A DNA stretch of 59,118 nucleotides from Iodidimonas nitroreducens (GCA_000710935.1 BAYV01000028.1:1-59118), one strand, 5' to 3'. Counted from the stretch's first letter, positions 27,998 to 37,826 are shown. Translations and numbers: made by a program. Notes: generated from the letters alone by a model not told the origin.

Positions 27998-29215
27998 TCA
28001 ATATGCTCGGCTTGCCTGAAGCGATCCATGCCCACGTTTCAGATAATCTTCAGATTGCATTTCCAGAAGGCGCGAGACCGTGCGTTCAAATTCAAAGGCG
28101 CCATCGCCAGCCACATAAAGCTTTTCGGGTGGTGCCTCGGCCGAGGCCAATAGCTTCACATTCTGCTCATATAAAATATCGATCAGGGTATTGAACCGCT
28201 TGGCCTCATTGCGCTTTGACGCCCCCATGATCGGAATGGCCACGATGATGAGGGTGTGAAAACTGCGGGCAATCGCCAGATAATCCGCCGCCCCCAAAGG
28301 CTTTTCACACAGGCGCTTGAAGGAAAAAACCGCCACGCCCTTGCAGGCTTTGGGCACGAAAATCTCGCGCCCCATCACCTCGACCGTGCCGGTGGGCACA
28401 TCCTGAGGATTATCCACATCGCGATCAGTCAAACGAAAAAATACGCGCCGCAAAGCCATGGTGCTCGCTTCATTCACCGGGCTGAGCCAGGTATCAAGGC
28501 CGCGCATCCGTTCCAGCCGATAATCGGTCGGGCCATTCAACCCCAAGACATCGAAGCGTTCCTTGAGCATGGCGATCACCGGCAGAAAAAGCTGACGATT
28601 GAGCCCATCCTTATAGAGATCATCAGGGGGGCGGTTCGATGTGGCAACGATCACCGTGCCTTCATCGAGCAGGGCCTTGAACAATCGCCCCAAAATCATC
28701 GCATCCGCCACATCTGTCACATGAAATTCATCAAAACACAAAACGCAAGCCTCGCACGCCAGAGCTTTGGCAACGGGCACAATAGGATCATCGGATTGAC
28801 CATCTGTGCCTTTGTCATAGCCTTGGGCCTTGCGCGCATCCGGGGTCATCTTGCGCCAGTCATCAAGACGCCGGTGCACATCTTGCATGAACTCATGAAA
28901 ATGCACCCGGCGCTTTTGCCTGACCGGCGCGGTGGCAAAAAACAGATCCATCAGCATGGATTTGCCGCGCCCCACACCACCCCACAGATAAAGCCCGCGC
29001 GGGGGGGCCTTTCGCCTGCGGCCAAACAGCCTGCTCAAGAATCCCCGGTCGGGAATGGCGCAATCAAAACCGATCAGCATCTTGTGCAAAGCATCGAGAT
29101 GCGCCACCACCTCGGCCTGGCCGGGATCGGGGCGCACCTCATTGCGGGCGCGCAAAGTGTCATACACATCCTGGGGGCCTTCGCCCAAGCCTTCAACCCA
29201 AGCCAGATCGTTCAC
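27998..29215 (-). CDS. zapE: Cell division protein ZapE (AFG1-like ATPase)
   Basis: AFG1/ZapE family ATPase, 405 residues. Walker A is LWGGVGRGKSMLMD, followed by RVHFHEFMQ, and the Walker B-like VLCFDEFHVTDVADAMIL. SNRPPDDLYKDGLNR is a conserved later motif. In E. coli ZapE acts at the division site, and mitochondrial AFG1 supports protein quality control. The GTG start overlaps the ftsY stop by four bases, so they are translationally coupled. Confidence 0.93.
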   Translation of the reverse strand: MNDLAWVEGLGEGPQDVYDTLRARNEVRPDPGQAEVVAHLDALHKMLIGFDCAIPDRGFLSRLFGRRRKAPPRGLYLWGGVGRGKSMLMDLFFATAPVRQKRRVHFHEFMQDVHRRLDDWRKMTPDARKAQGYDKGTDGQSDDPIVPVAKALACEACVLCFDEFHVTDVADAMILGRLFKALLDEGTVIVATSNRPPDDLYKDGLNRQLFLPVIAMLKERFDVLGLNGPTDYRLERMRGLDTWLSPVNEASTMALRRVFFRLTDRDVDNPQDVPTGTVEVMGREIFVPKACKGVAVFSFKRLCEKPLGAADYLAIARSFHTLIIVAIPIMGASKRNEAKRFNTLIDILYEQNVKLLASAEAPPEKLYVAGDGAFEFERTVSRLLEMQSEDYLKRGHGSLQASRAY

Positions 29216-30186
29216 GGCTTGGCCACCGGGATCATTTGATCGGCCTGATCGCTTTCATCCGATAAGCCCACCAGCGCGCGGGCAAAGCTATCGGCATCAA
29301 AGGGGCGCAGATCATCAACCGCTTCACCCACGCCCACAGCATGAATGGGCAGGCCAAAGCGTTCGGCCACAGCCACCAGAACCCCGCCCTTGGCCGAGCC
29401 ATCGAGCTTGGTCATGATCATGCCGCTGATATCGGCGACTTCGCTGAAAACCTGCACCTGATTGAGGGCATTCTGCCCGGTGCTGGCATCAAGCACGATC
29501 AGCGTATCATGGGGTGCGCTGGCATCTTTTTTTCGGATCACCCGCACGATTTTTGCCAGTTCATCCATCAGTTCCGTGCGATTTTGCAGCCGCCCTGCGG
29601 TATCGATAAGCAGAATATCCGCGCCTTCGGCTTCGGCCCGGCTCATCGCTTCAAAAGCCAGGCCCGCAGGATCGCCCCCCAGTTTGGTGGTCACCACCGG
29701 GCAGCCGGTGCGCTCCCCCCAGATCTGCAATTGTTCGATCGCCGCCGCGCGAAAGGTATCGCCCGCCGCCAGCATCACCGATTGGCCATTGTCGCGAAAT
29801 TGCCGGGCCAGCTTGCCGATGGTGGTGGTTTTCCCCGCGCCATTCACCCCCACCATCAAAATCACATGGGGCTTGTGCCCGCCTTCAAGGGATAAGGGCC
29901 TGGCCACGGGCTGCAAAATCTGCCTGATCCGCGCGGCCAGCGCTGCGCGCACCTCGGCGGCGGAGATATCCTTGCCAAAACGATCGCGGCGCAGATCATC
30001 CGCCACTTTCGCGGCCACGGAAACCCCCAGATCGGCGGTGATCAGCAGATCTTCCAATTCCTCAAGGGCGGCATCATCCAGCCGCCTTTTGGTGAAAATA
30101 TCCCCGATACCGCTGGAAATCGCCCCCGTAGAGCGCTTCAAGCCTGCGGTCAGCCTTTTGAGCCAGGATGTTTTGGCCTCGGTCAT
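29212..30186 (-). CDS. ftsY: Signal recognition particle receptor FtsY
   Basis: SRP-family GTPase that docks ribosome-SRP complexes at the inner membrane. The 324-residue protein has the short N domain (helical, about 1-110) and the G domain with G1 GVNGAGKTTTIGKLA, DTAGRLQNRTELMDEL, and KLDGSAKGG. The acidic A-domain is almost absent, as in many alphaproteobacteria. The start overlaps the mtaB stop and the end overlaps zapE. Its partner Ffh is encoded at 35.2 kb. Confidence 0.96.
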   Translation of the reverse strand: MTEAKTSWLKRLTAGLKRSTGAISSGIGDIFTKRRLDDAALEELEDLLITADLGVSVAAKVADDLRRDRFGKDISAAEVRAALAARIRQILQPVARPLSLEGGHKPHVILMVGVNGAGKTTTIGKLARQFRDNGQSVMLAAGDTFRAAAIEQLQIWGERTGCPVVTTKLGGDPAGLAFEAMSRAEAEGADILLIDTAGRLQNRTELMDELAKIVRVIRKKDASAPHDTLIVLDASTGQNALNQVQVFSEVADISGMIMTKLDGSAKGGVLVAVAERFGLPIHAVGVGEAVDDLRPFDADSFARALVGLSDESDQADQMIPVAKP

Positions 30187-31524
30187 TTAACCCCCATCAT
30201 CTGTTGAGCCGCCCCTATGCTCTGTTGGGCGCGGCCCTGAAGAACGCCATCCTCTTGTCCATCAATCACCACAGCCATGATCGCGCCCGCCGCATAATCC
30301 CCCTGCATCCGCACCGGGGCAAAGCCTTCGGAATGGCCCATGGCCCATGGCCCATCCGGGCCGGAGCCGGTTTTTTCCACCAGCACCATGTGGGTTTTCC
30401 CCACGCAATCAGCATAATAGCGATCAACCTGCGCTTCCCCCAGCGCCCGCAGGCGGGCCGCCCGTTCCTTCCGCACCGGCACATCCACCTGCGGCATCCG
30501 CGCCGCCGGGGTGCCAACCCGTTCGGAATAGGGAAACACATGCAGCCATGTGAGATCGCACGCTTCCACCAGCTTCAGGCTATTTTGGAACATCGCTTCG
30601 CTTTCGGTAGGAAAGCCGGTGATGATATCGGCCCCGAAAACAATCTCGGGCCGGTGGGCGCGCACGGATTGGCAAAAGGCGATGGCATCTTCCCGGCTAT
30701 GGCGGCGCTTCATCCGCTTTAAGATCATATTATCACCCGCCTGCAGGCTGAGATGCAGATGCGGCATCAAGCGGGGTTCCGAGATCATTGCCTCGAACAG
30801 GGGGGCATCCACCTCGATGGAATCGATGGATGAAATGCGCAAACGCGGCAGATCGGGCACATGCTTTAAAATCTGCTGCACCAGCCGCCCCAATGGGGGG
30901 GTGCCGGGCAGATCGCCGCCCCAGCTTGTGATATCCACACCCGATAAAACCACTTCGCCATAGCCATGATCCACCAGCCGCTTGATCTGTTCAACCACCT
31001 CACCGGCGGGAACCGAGCGGGAATTGCCCCGGCCATAGGGGATGATGCAAAAGGTGCAGCGATGATTGCAGCCATTCTGGATCTGCACGAAGGCCCGCGC
31101 CTTTTCACGGAAGCCATCAATCAGATGCCCCGCTGTTTCCCCGACCGAGAAAATATCATTGACCAAAAGCCGTTCCGCCGTGCCCATCGCCAGATCGACA
31201 AAGCTTCTAGGCCGCATTTTTTCGGCATTGCCCAGCACATGATCCACATCGGGCATATCGAGAAACATTTTTGGATCGATCTGCGCCCCGCAGCCGGTAA
31301 CGATCAAGCGGGCATCAGGCCGCGCCCTTTTGGCCCGGCGGATCGCCTGCCGCGCCTGCCGCATCGCCTCGGCGGGGGGGCGCCTCGGCGGTGACAGCGC
31401 AGCTATTGACAATCACCACATCCTCAAGCCCGGCGGCGATGGCATTATCGCGCATAACTTCGGATTCATAGGCATTGAGCCGACAGCCAAAGGTGATGAT
31501 TTCGGGTCCGGAATGATCAGTCAT
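30183..31524 (-). pseudogene. mtaB: tRNA t6A37 methylthiotransferase MtaB, interrupted by a frameshift in a G7 run
   Basis: A radical-SAM enzyme of the MiaB family that adds the methylthio group to t6A37 of ANN-decoding tRNAs. The N-terminal part (ITFGCRLNAYESEVMRDN, VNSCAVTAEA) is in one frame and the rest (TGCGAQIDP, the radical-SAM CNHRCTFCIIPYGRG) in another. They break at a run of seven Gs (31374-31380 on the plus strand). Removing one base restores a single frame of 446 residues through EAPPAEAMRQARQ. The start at 31524 overlaps the dapF stop by eight bases. This is either a true mutation or phase switch, or a sequencing/assembly indel. Confidence 0.88.
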
Positions 31525-32380
31525 GGGCCATATCCGCAAGATTGACAGTGCCCCGAAAGGCCGTGCGCACCGCCCCGGTCATCAGCACATGATCATCATC
31601 GGCCCAATGGATCTGCAAAGGCCCGCCGGGCATCTCCACCCGGGCCGCCCGGGCCGCAAAGCCCCGGCGATGCGCCCCCACAAGGCTGGCACAGGCCGCC
31701 GTGCCACAGGCCCGGGTGAGGCCCGCGCCCCGTTCCCATGTTCTGACCTTTAAATGATCAGGCGCGATGATGGTGACAAACGAGACATTGGTGCCTTCGG
31801 GAAAATCGGGGTGATGCTCGAGCCGGGCGCCGATCTCCGCCACATCCGGGGTGTTTTCATCCCATTTTTCAGGAGCCGGATTGAAAAACAGAAGATGCGG
31901 ATTGCCCATGGAAAGGGCTGAAGGCGGCAACAGATCGCCTTCAATGATCGGCAAAGCATCAAGATCAAGATCGCGGGCAAGGGGAATAGCGCGCCATGAA
32001 AGACCGGGCTGCCCCATATCAACGGTCACCGCATCCCCCGCCCGGCGGGCCAGCAGAAGACCGGCACGGGTTTCGATCATCGCCTCATCCCGCCCCAGTT
32101 CATCCATCAAAACCTGCCCCACACAGCGGGTGGCATTACCGCAGGCGGCCACATCCGAGCCATCGGCATTGCGGATTTCCATGAACAGATCGGCCTTATC
32201 CGATGGCCTTAATATGATCAGTTGATCGCAGCCAATGCCCTGATGGCGATCCGATAAAGCGCGCACGGTGGCGGGATCGAGCACCAGCGGGCTGTGCCGG
32301 GCATCGAACAGAATAAAATCATTGCCCAATCCGTGCATTTTCAGGAAAGGGCGATCATCGGGCTTTTGCTGGCTCATCAT
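31517..32380 (-). CDS. dapF: Diaminopimelate epimerase
   Basis: Converts LL- to meso-diaminopimelate for lysine and peptidoglycan. The 287-residue protein starts FLKMHGLGNDFILFD and has both catalytic cysteines, in ACGNATRCV and in RACGTAACA, one from each half of the pseudo-symmetric fold. Two adjacent ATGs (32380 and 32377) follow AAGGCGGC. The end overlaps mtaB. The set dapF-mtaB-ftsY is a familiar alphaproteobacterial cluster. Confidence 0.96.
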   Translation of the reverse strand: MMSQQKPDDRPFLKMHGLGNDFILFDARHSPLVLDPATVRALSDRHQGIGCDQLIILRPSDKADLFMEIRNADGSDVAACGNATRCVGQVLMDELGRDEAMIETRAGLLLARRAGDAVTVDMGQPGLSWRAIPLARDLDLDALPIIEGDLLPPSALSMGNPHLLFFNPAPEKWDENTPDVAEIGARLEHHPDFPEGTNVSFVTIIAPDHLKVRTWERGAGLTRACGTAACASLVGAHRRGFAARAARVEMPGGPLQIHWADDDHVLMTGAVRTAFRGTVNLADMAHD

Positions 32381-32456
32381 GCCGCCTTATATGGCCGCGA
32401 TGGGGCATGAGTCCAGCATCCAAAAGGCCATGGCCAAAGCAGGATCATAAAGCCGC

Positions 32457-33944
32457 TCAGCCAAAGAGGCGCGGCACGATCAGCCAGCAAATCCCCGTGA
32501 TGATCACTGTGCCCAGAAGATTGAGCCGGAACCCGGCCCGCACCATATCCGGGATTTTGATCTGGCCGCTGGCATAAACAATGGCATTGGGGGCGGTGGC
32601 CACCGGCAGCATGAAAGCGCTGGACCCGGCGAGGGCTGCGGGTGCGGCAAGCAGGATGGGGGCTAGCCCGCTGATATCGGCGATGGAGGCCAGCACCGGC
32701 ACCAAAGCCGCCACCACCGCCGTGTTGCTGGTGAGTTCGGTCAGGAAAATGATCAGCAGCACCACCGCGAAGATCAAAAACAGCACCGGATAAGATGCCA
32801 GAACCGAAAGCTGGCTCCCCAGATATTCCGCCAGCCCGGTCGAGCGGATGGCCGCCGCCAGGCTCAAGCCCCCGCCAAAGAGCAGGATCACCCCCCAGGG
32901 CAGGCGGTTGGCGCTGGGCCAATCCAGCAGGGCGGTGCCCCGCGCCGTCTTACCCCCGGCGGGGACGAGAAACATCGCCAAAGCCCCGATGATGGCAATC
33001 CCCATATCCGATAGATAATGAAACCCCGGCAGTTCATTGAGCAACAACCGCAGGGCCCAGGCCAAACCCACCAGCAGGAAAACCGCCGCTGTGCGCTTTT
33101 CCGCTTTGGTCATCGCCCCCAAGGCGGCCAATTGGTTTTCGACCACCGCCCGTCCGCCCCGCACATCTGCGGCATCAAAGCGAAAGCACAGCCGGGTCAA
33201 AACGAACCATGCACAAGGCAGCATCAAGGCCACCACCGGCAGCCCAAAGGCCATCCATGCGATGAAGGAAATCTCAAGCCCCTGTGCCTCGCGCACGAAA
33301 CCCACCACAAAAGCATTGGCCGGAGTGCCGATGATCGTGCCCAAACCGCCGATGGTCGCCCCCCAGGCAATGCCCAGCGCCAGCGCAATCGCAAAAGGAT
33401 GGTCGCCCGCGCGCGGCCCCAGAACGGTGCTGGCCACCATCAGCCCGATCGGCAGCATCATCAGGGTGGTGGCGGTATTGGATACCCACATCGACAACAC
33501 CGCCGCCGCCAGCATAAAGCCAAAAATAAGGGAGGCCGGATGCGAACCTGATCGCGCGACGATGCTGAGCGCGATGCGTTGATGCAGCCCCCAGCGCTGC
33601 ATCGCCATGGCCATGATGAAGCCGCCCAAAAGCAGATAGATCACTGGCTCGGAAAAAGGACGCGAGGCTTCGGCCAGCGTGGTGACCCCGAACAGCGGCA
33701 GAACCACCAGTGGCAAAAGCGATGTAGCGGGCACGGGGATGGCTTCGGTCGCCCACCATGAAGCCATCCACACCAGCAAAGCCACCACCACCCAGCCATC
33801 CGCCGAAAGGCCGGCGGGCGCGGGCAGCAGCAAAAGCAAAGCCGCCAGAAGGGGCCCCAAAACAAGCCCGATGCTTTGATAAAGGCGCCGCCCTCCGCTA
33901 TTTCCTGTATTTTCCGCCTCGTCTGCCTGTGGATTTTCGCTCAC
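32457..33944 (-). CDS. SLC13 (DASS) family anion/dicarboxylate permease
   Basis: About 495 residues with roughly 12 hydrophobic segments. The family's two SNT-type motifs are visible: MWVSNTATTLMMLPIGL in the first half and TELTSNTAVVAALVPVL in the second. DASS carriers import C4-dicarboxylates, citrate or sulfate with sodium. I prefer the GTG at 33944, which follows GGGGG, to a TTG further upstream. It diverges from the thioesterase-like gene and precedes dapF by 76 bases. Substrate not resolved. Confidence 0.88.
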   Translation of the reverse strand: MSENPQADEAENTGNSGGRRLYQSIGLVLGPLLAALLLLLPAPAGLSADGWVVVALLVWMASWWATEAIPVPATSLLPLVVLPLFGVTTLAEASRPFSEPVIYLLLGGFIMAMAMQRWGLHQRIALSIVARSGSHPASLIFGFMLAAAVLSMWVSNTATTLMMLPIGLMVASTVLGPRAGDHPFAIALALGIAWGATIGGLGTIIGTPANAFVVGFVREAQGLEISFIAWMAFGLPVVALMLPCAWFVLTRLCFRFDAADVRGGRAVVENQLAALGAMTKAEKRTAAVFLLVGLAWALRLLLNELPGFHYLSDMGIAIIGALAMFLVPAGGKTARGTALLDWPSANRLPWGVILLFGGGLSLAAAIRSTGLAEYLGSQLSVLASYPVLFLIFAVVLLIIFLTELTSNTAVVAALVPVLASIADISGLAPILLAAPAALAGSSAFMLPVATAPNAIVYASGQIKIPDMVRAGFRLNLLGTVIITGICWLIVPRLFG

Positions 33945-34125
33945 GACACCCCCAAAGATGTTCAGATATTTCAAAAACCTAACAGACCGGGCCAAAGGTG
34001 CAAGCCTGTGTCATCGGGCATTCATGAGGGCGCTTTGCAAAAACCCGCCAGATGCTGAGGATTGCGACCCTCACTTTTGGTGCGCCATAATGAGTCACCG
34101 CAAAAAAACGAAAAGGCTTCATCTT

Positions 34126-34929
34126 ATGATCGCACTATCCGCCCTTCTCGCCACAGCCACGGGGGCGATCTGCCCGGATGGGGTGATGCATCTGGATGCC
34201 CCGGATGATTGGCTGCAGGGCCGCACCCTTTATGGCGGGCTTTCCGCAGCGCTGAGCTATGCCACCGCGCGGCACAAGCTGGGGGATGATCTTCCTTTGC
34301 GTTCGGCACAGGTGGCGTTCATCGGCCCAGCGCAGGGGGCTCTCAGCCTCCGCCCACAAATCCTGCGGCGGGGGCGTTCGGTGAGCTTTTTATCCGTCGA
34401 TCTTTTGGGGGATCAGGGCTTGGCCACCCGCACCGCCTTTTGCTTTGGGGCCGCCCGCCCATCGGCCAAAGCGGTGGCCCTGCCGCCGATGCCCGATGTG
34501 CCCGCCCCCGAAAGCCTCGCCGCCGTGCCGCTGATCGAGGGGGCCCCCGCCTTCATCCGGCATTTTGATCTGCGCATGGCCAGGGGAAGCTTTGACAATC
34601 AGGCCGACATGCTGATCTGGTTGCGCCACAAGGATGAACGCCTGTGGGGCGATGATAGCGGGGTGGACCCGATCTTTTCCCTGCTCGCTTTGGCCGATGC
34701 CCTGCCCCCCGCGATCATCATGGGCAAGGGGCCGATGATCCCGGTCAGTTCCATGACATGGCAGATCAACCCATTGACGCCCGCACCCATCACCCGCGAT
34801 GGCTGGTTTTTGATGCGCTCATGGGCTGAAAATGCCGCCGATGGCTATTCCAGCCAGGGGATGATGACCTGGTCGCGCGATGGGGATGCTGTCCTTTCAG
34901 CCCAACAGAGCATTGCCATTTTCGGCTGA
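34126..34929 (+). CDS. Acyl-CoA thioesterase-like double-hotdog protein
   Basis: About 267 residues. DDWLQGRTLYGGLSAALSYA near residue 25 matches the first hotdog of TesB-like acyl-CoA thioesterases, and the second half contains ADALPPAIIMG and MTWQINP, as in the second hotdog. These enzymes hydrolyse acyl-CoAs to free acids. The ATG at 34126 aligns best with relatives, which begin just before SALL; the frame is open further upstream without conserved content. Divergent from the SLC13 gene, with about 180 bases between starts. Confidence 0.8.
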   Translation: MIALSALLATATGAICPDGVMHLDAPDDWLQGRTLYGGLSAALSYATARHKLGDDLPLRSAQVAFIGPAQGALSLRPQILRRGRSVSFLSVDLLGDQGLATRTAFCFGAARPSAKAVALPPMPDVPAPESLAAVPLIEGAPAFIRHFDLRMARGSFDNQADMLIWLRHKDERLWGDDSGVDPIFSLLALADALPPAIIMGKGPMIPVSSMTWQINPLTPAPITRDGWFLMRSWAENAADGYSSQGMMTWSRDGDAVLSAQQSIAIFG

Positions 34930-34943
34930 AGCCCGCCCCATTA

Positions 34944-34995
34944 CACATTGACTTCTCTGGGACTTTACTGGGACTTTACTGGGGCACATTGACTT
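34944..34995. repeat. Short direct repeats upstream of ffh
   Basis: An 11-mer, CACATTGACTT, occurs at 34944-34954 and again at 34985-34995. Between them a different 11-mer, GGGACTTTACT, is repeated twice in tandem (34959-34980). The second copy of the first repeat contains the -35-like hexamer described in the next entry, so the repeats may be protein-binding sites or duplicated promoter parts. Confidence 0.5.
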
Positions 34996-35017
34996 TGCAG
35001 GCGAAAGGGGCTAGTGA
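34989..35017 (+). promoter_or_regulatory. Candidate promoter for the ffh-rplS block with long leader
   Basis: TTGACT (34989-34994), a 17-base spacer and TAGTGA (35012-35017) resemble a housekeeping promoter. If used, the ffh transcript would have a leader of about 190 bases. In that leader a seven-pair stem, CACCAGT (35128-35134) with ACTGGTG (35151-35157), closes a 16-base loop. No 4.5S RNA signature is visible. The leader contains no supportable gene. Confidence 0.4.
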
Positions 35018-35211
35018 CCTCCCTGTTCGGCTCTTTTTTCACTGTGCTTCATGGTGGCGGCGGCGAACACACAGCTTTAAAACCCGGCTTAAACGCTGGG
35101 CCCTTTGGATGATTTATCCGGGGTCTCCACCAGTCAGCGAGGATTCGCCCACTGGTGTCGTCTCCTTTTGTGGATAAGCTCTGATGGGATGCAGGATGGA
35201 TATGTGGCACG

Positions 35212-36711
35212 ATGTTTGAGTCTTTAAGCGATCGCCTCTCCGGCGTTTTTGACAAGCTCAAAAAACGCGGCGCCCTGTCGGAGGCAGATATCTCGGCAGC
35301 GATGCGCGAAGTGCGCGTGGCGCTTTTGGAAGCCGATGTCGCCCTGCCGGTGGTCAAGGATTTCATTGCCAAGGTCAGCGAAAAATCCATCGGTCACGCC
35401 ATTCTGAAATCGGTTACGCCGGGCCAGCAGGTCATCAAAATCGTTCATGATGAATTGATCGCCATGCTCGGCAGTGGCGAGGATGAGGCCGATAGCCCCG
35501 GCGGCTTTGGCGGCCAGACCCTGCCGCTTTTGGGCGTGCCGCCGGTGCCGGTTCTGATGGTGGGGCTGCAAGGCTCGGGGAAAACCACGAGCACCGCCAA
35601 AATCGCCAAAAGGCTGAGCGAAAAAGATCATAAGCGCGTTCTGATGGCGTCTCTCGATACCCGCCGTCCGGCGGCGCAGGAACAATTACGAGTGCTGGGC
35701 GAACAGATCGGCATCAAAACCCTGCCCGTGATCGAAGGCCAGATGGCCGTTGATATCGCCCGCCGCGCCATGGAAGCGGCACGCCTTCAGGGCTTTGACG
35801 TGGTGATGCTCGATACCGCCGGGCGGATGCATGTGGATGATGATCTCATGCGCGAGGTGATCGCCGTGCGCGATCAGGTGAAGCCGGTGGAAACCCTGCT
35901 GGTCGCCGATGCCCTTACCGGTCAGGATGCCGTTTCGGTGGCCCGATCCTTTGATGAACGGCTGGGGATCACCGGCGTTGTGCTGTCGCGCATGGATGGC
36001 GATGGGCGCGGCGGGGCGGCGCTGTCGATGCGGGCGATCACCGGCAAGCCGATCCGCCTGATCGGCACCGGCGAAAAGCCCGATGCCCTTGAAGCCTTTC
36101 ACCCCTCCCGCATTGCCGGCCGGATTCTGGGCATGGGCGATGTGGTGTCATTGGTGGAACGGGCAGCGGAAACCATCGAAGCCGATGATGCCGAACGCAT
36201 GGCCGCCAAAATGCGCAAGGGCCAGTTCGATCTGGATGATCTGCGCAGCCAATTACGCCAGATGAAAAAAATGGGCGGCATGAAGGGTTTGATGTCGATG
36301 CTGCCGGGCATGGGCAAATTGACCAAAGGCGCGCCCAAGCTGGATGACAAGGTTCTGGGTCGGCAGGAAGCCATCATCTGCGCCATGACCCCAAAAGAAC
36401 GCCGCGATACGCGGGTGCTCAATGCCTCCAGGAAACGGCGGATCGCCGCCGGTGCCGGGGTGAGCGTTCAGGATGTCAACAAGCTGCTGAAAATGCATCA
36501 GCAGATGTCTGGCATGATGAAAAAAATGTCGAAAATGGGAAAAAAAGGCGGTCTGCCATCGCTCCCCGGAATGGGGAATGCCATGGGGGGTATGGGCAGC
36601 ATGGGCGGTGGTGCCCAAGGCCTTCCGCCCGGATTTTCCGATGCCCTGTCGGGTGGCAAGAGCGGCGGCTTACCGCCCGAGCTTGCGGCCCTTTTGAACA
36701 AGAAAAAATGA
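35212..36711 (+). CDS. ffh: Signal recognition particle protein Ffh
   Basis: SRP54 GTPase that binds signal sequences and the SRP RNA. The 499-residue protein has the helical N domain, the G domain (GLQGSGKTTSTAKIAKRL, LDTAGRMHVDD, SRMDGDGRGGAALS) and a methionine-rich M domain with MKKMGGMKGLMSMLPGMG. The C-terminal tail is extended by a Gly/Met/Pro-rich segment. It heads the ribosomal/tRNA-modification block with rpsP 27 bases downstream. Confidence 0.97.
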   Translation: MFESLSDRLSGVFDKLKKRGALSEADISAAMREVRVALLEADVALPVVKDFIAKVSEKSIGHAILKSVTPGQQVIKIVHDELIAMLGSGEDEADSPGGFGGQTLPLLGVPPVPVLMVGLQGSGKTTSTAKIAKRLSEKDHKRVLMASLDTRRPAAQEQLRVLGEQIGIKTLPVIEGQMAVDIARRAMEAARLQGFDVVMLDTAGRMHVDDDLMREVIAVRDQVKPVETLLVADALTGQDAVSVARSFDERLGITGVVLSRMDGDGRGGAALSMRAITGKPIRLIGTGEKPDALEAFHPSRIAGRILGMGDVVSLVERAAETIEADDAERMAAKMRKGQFDLDDLRSQLRQMKKMGGMKGLMSMLPGMGKLTKGAPKLDDKVLGRQEAIICAMTPKERRDTRVLNASRKRRIAAGAGVSVQDVNKLLKMHQQMSGMMKKMSKMGKKGGLPSLPGMGNAMGGMGSMGGGAQGLPPGFSDALSGGKSGGLPPELAALLNKKK

Positions 36712-36738
36712 TTATCATCTCAAGAAAGGACTGATCTT

Positions 36739-37167
36739 ATGTCACTTGCTATTCGTCTTGCCCGCAGCGGCGCCAAAAAACGGCCCTATTACCGTATCGT
36801 GATTGCCGATAGCCGCAGCCCCCGCGATGGCCGCTTCATCGAAAAGGTGGGCACCTACAATCCCCTGCTGCCCAAAGACGATAACAACCGCATCATCTTA
36901 CTTGAAGAACGCATCAAGCATTGGATCGGCGAAGGCGCGAAGCCAACCGATCGTGTGAGCCGTTTTCTGGAACAGGCGGGCATCACCGAGAAAAAAGGTG
37001 ATCGCAAGAACCTGAAAAAAGGCGCACCGGGCAAGAAAGCGGTGGAGCGGGTTGAAGAACGCAACAAGCGCGCCGCGGAAGCCGCTGCTGCTGCCACTGC
37101 CGCGTCTGAAGCTGCCGCCGCCCCAGTCCCTGCCGAAGACAGCGCAGCCGATACGGCTGAAGCCTGA
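36739..37167 (+). CDS. rpsP: 30S ribosomal protein bS16
   Basis: A 142-residue ribosomal protein. The N-terminal core [20 protein letters not shown] and [18 protein letters not shown] are unmistakable S16. The core of about 85 residues is followed by a long basic, then Ala/Glu-rich tail, as in several alphaproteobacteria. GAAAGGA lies before the ATG. It belongs to the ffh-rpsP-rimM-trmD-rplS operon. Confidence 0.98.
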   Translation: MSLAIRLARSGAKKRPYYRIVIADSRSPRDGRFIEKVGTYNPLLPKDDNNRIILLEERIKHWIGEGAKPTDRVSRFLEQAGITEKKGDRKNLKKGAPGKKAVERVEERNKRAAEAAAAATAASEAAAAPVPAEDSAADTAEA

Positions 37168-37190
37168 GGCTTGAGAAAAGGCGATGGCGC

Positions 37191-37826
37191 ATGGCGACCC
37201 CGGATCATCCCCCATCACAGCGTATCTGCCTTGCCGCCCTTGCGGGCGCGCATGGCGTGCGCGGTGCGGTGCGGCTGAAATCCTTCACCGATGATCCGGC
37301 GGCGATCACGCGCTATGGCCCCCTTTATTTGGGGGATAGTGATCGCCAGATCGAATTGCGCCTGCTGTCTCCGGTGAAAGGGGGATGGACGGCCGCGATC
37401 ACGGGCATCCATGATCGCGATGCGGCTCAGGCTTTATCGGGTACCCGGCTTTATATTGATCGGGCGCTTTTAGATGCCGCAGCGGATGAACCCGACTCCT
37501 CAGCCGATACCAACGAATCGAGTGATGGCGAATCGAGTGATAGCGAATCGAGTGACAGCTATTTTCTGGTCGATCTGATCGGGCTGAAGGCGCGAGCGCC
37601 GGATGGCCGTGATCTGGGGATGGTGCGGGCAGTGCATGATTTTGGTGGCGGCGATCTTCTGGATATCAGCTTACACGAAGCCGCACCGGGGCTTGGCAAA
37701 TCCATTTTGATCCCCTTTGATCGCCAGTTCGTGCCGGAGGTTGCTTTAAAAGCGGGCTATCTCGTGCTTGATCTGGCGGCATGGCTGGCTTTGCAAAGCG
37801 ATCATGGCCCGGAAACTGACAGATGA
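37191..37826 (+). CDS. rimM: 16S rRNA processing protein RimM with Ser/Asp repeat linker
   Basis: Assists maturation of the 30S head by binding S19. The 211-residue protein has the N-terminal RimM barrel with [19 protein letters not shown] and the C-terminal PRC-barrel-like domain with [19 protein letters not shown]. Between them is a low-complexity linker of Ser, Asp and Glu (about residues 97-124) created partly by three tandem 15-base repeats, longer than the usual interdomain hinge. Position between rpsP and trmD confirms identity. Confidence 0.94.
   Translation: MATPDHPPSQRICLAALAGAHGVRGAVRLKSFTDDPAAITRYGPLYLGDSDRQIELRLLSPVKGGWTAAITGIHDRDAAQALSGTRLYIDRALLDAAADEPDSSADTNESSDGESSDSESSDSYFLVDLIGLKARAPDGRDLGMVRAVHDFGGGDLLDISLHEAAPGLGKSILIPFDRQFVPEVALKAGYLVLDLAAWLALQSDHGPETDR
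37515..37559 (+). repeat. Three tandem 15-base repeats inside rimM
   Basis: The unit GAATCGAGTGATGGC occurs three times in a row with one or two base changes per copy (GATGGC, GATAGC, GACAGC endings). Being 15 bases long, each copy adds five residues ([15 protein letters not shown]) without shifting the frame. It lies in the linker between RimM domains. Such tracts can gain or lose copies by slippage. Confidence 0.9.

Noticed and set aside
35018-35200. Possible 4.5S SRP RNA upstream of ffh
   Set aside because: The conserved apical-loop signature of SRP RNA (GGAAGGAAGCAG-like) is absent on both strands.
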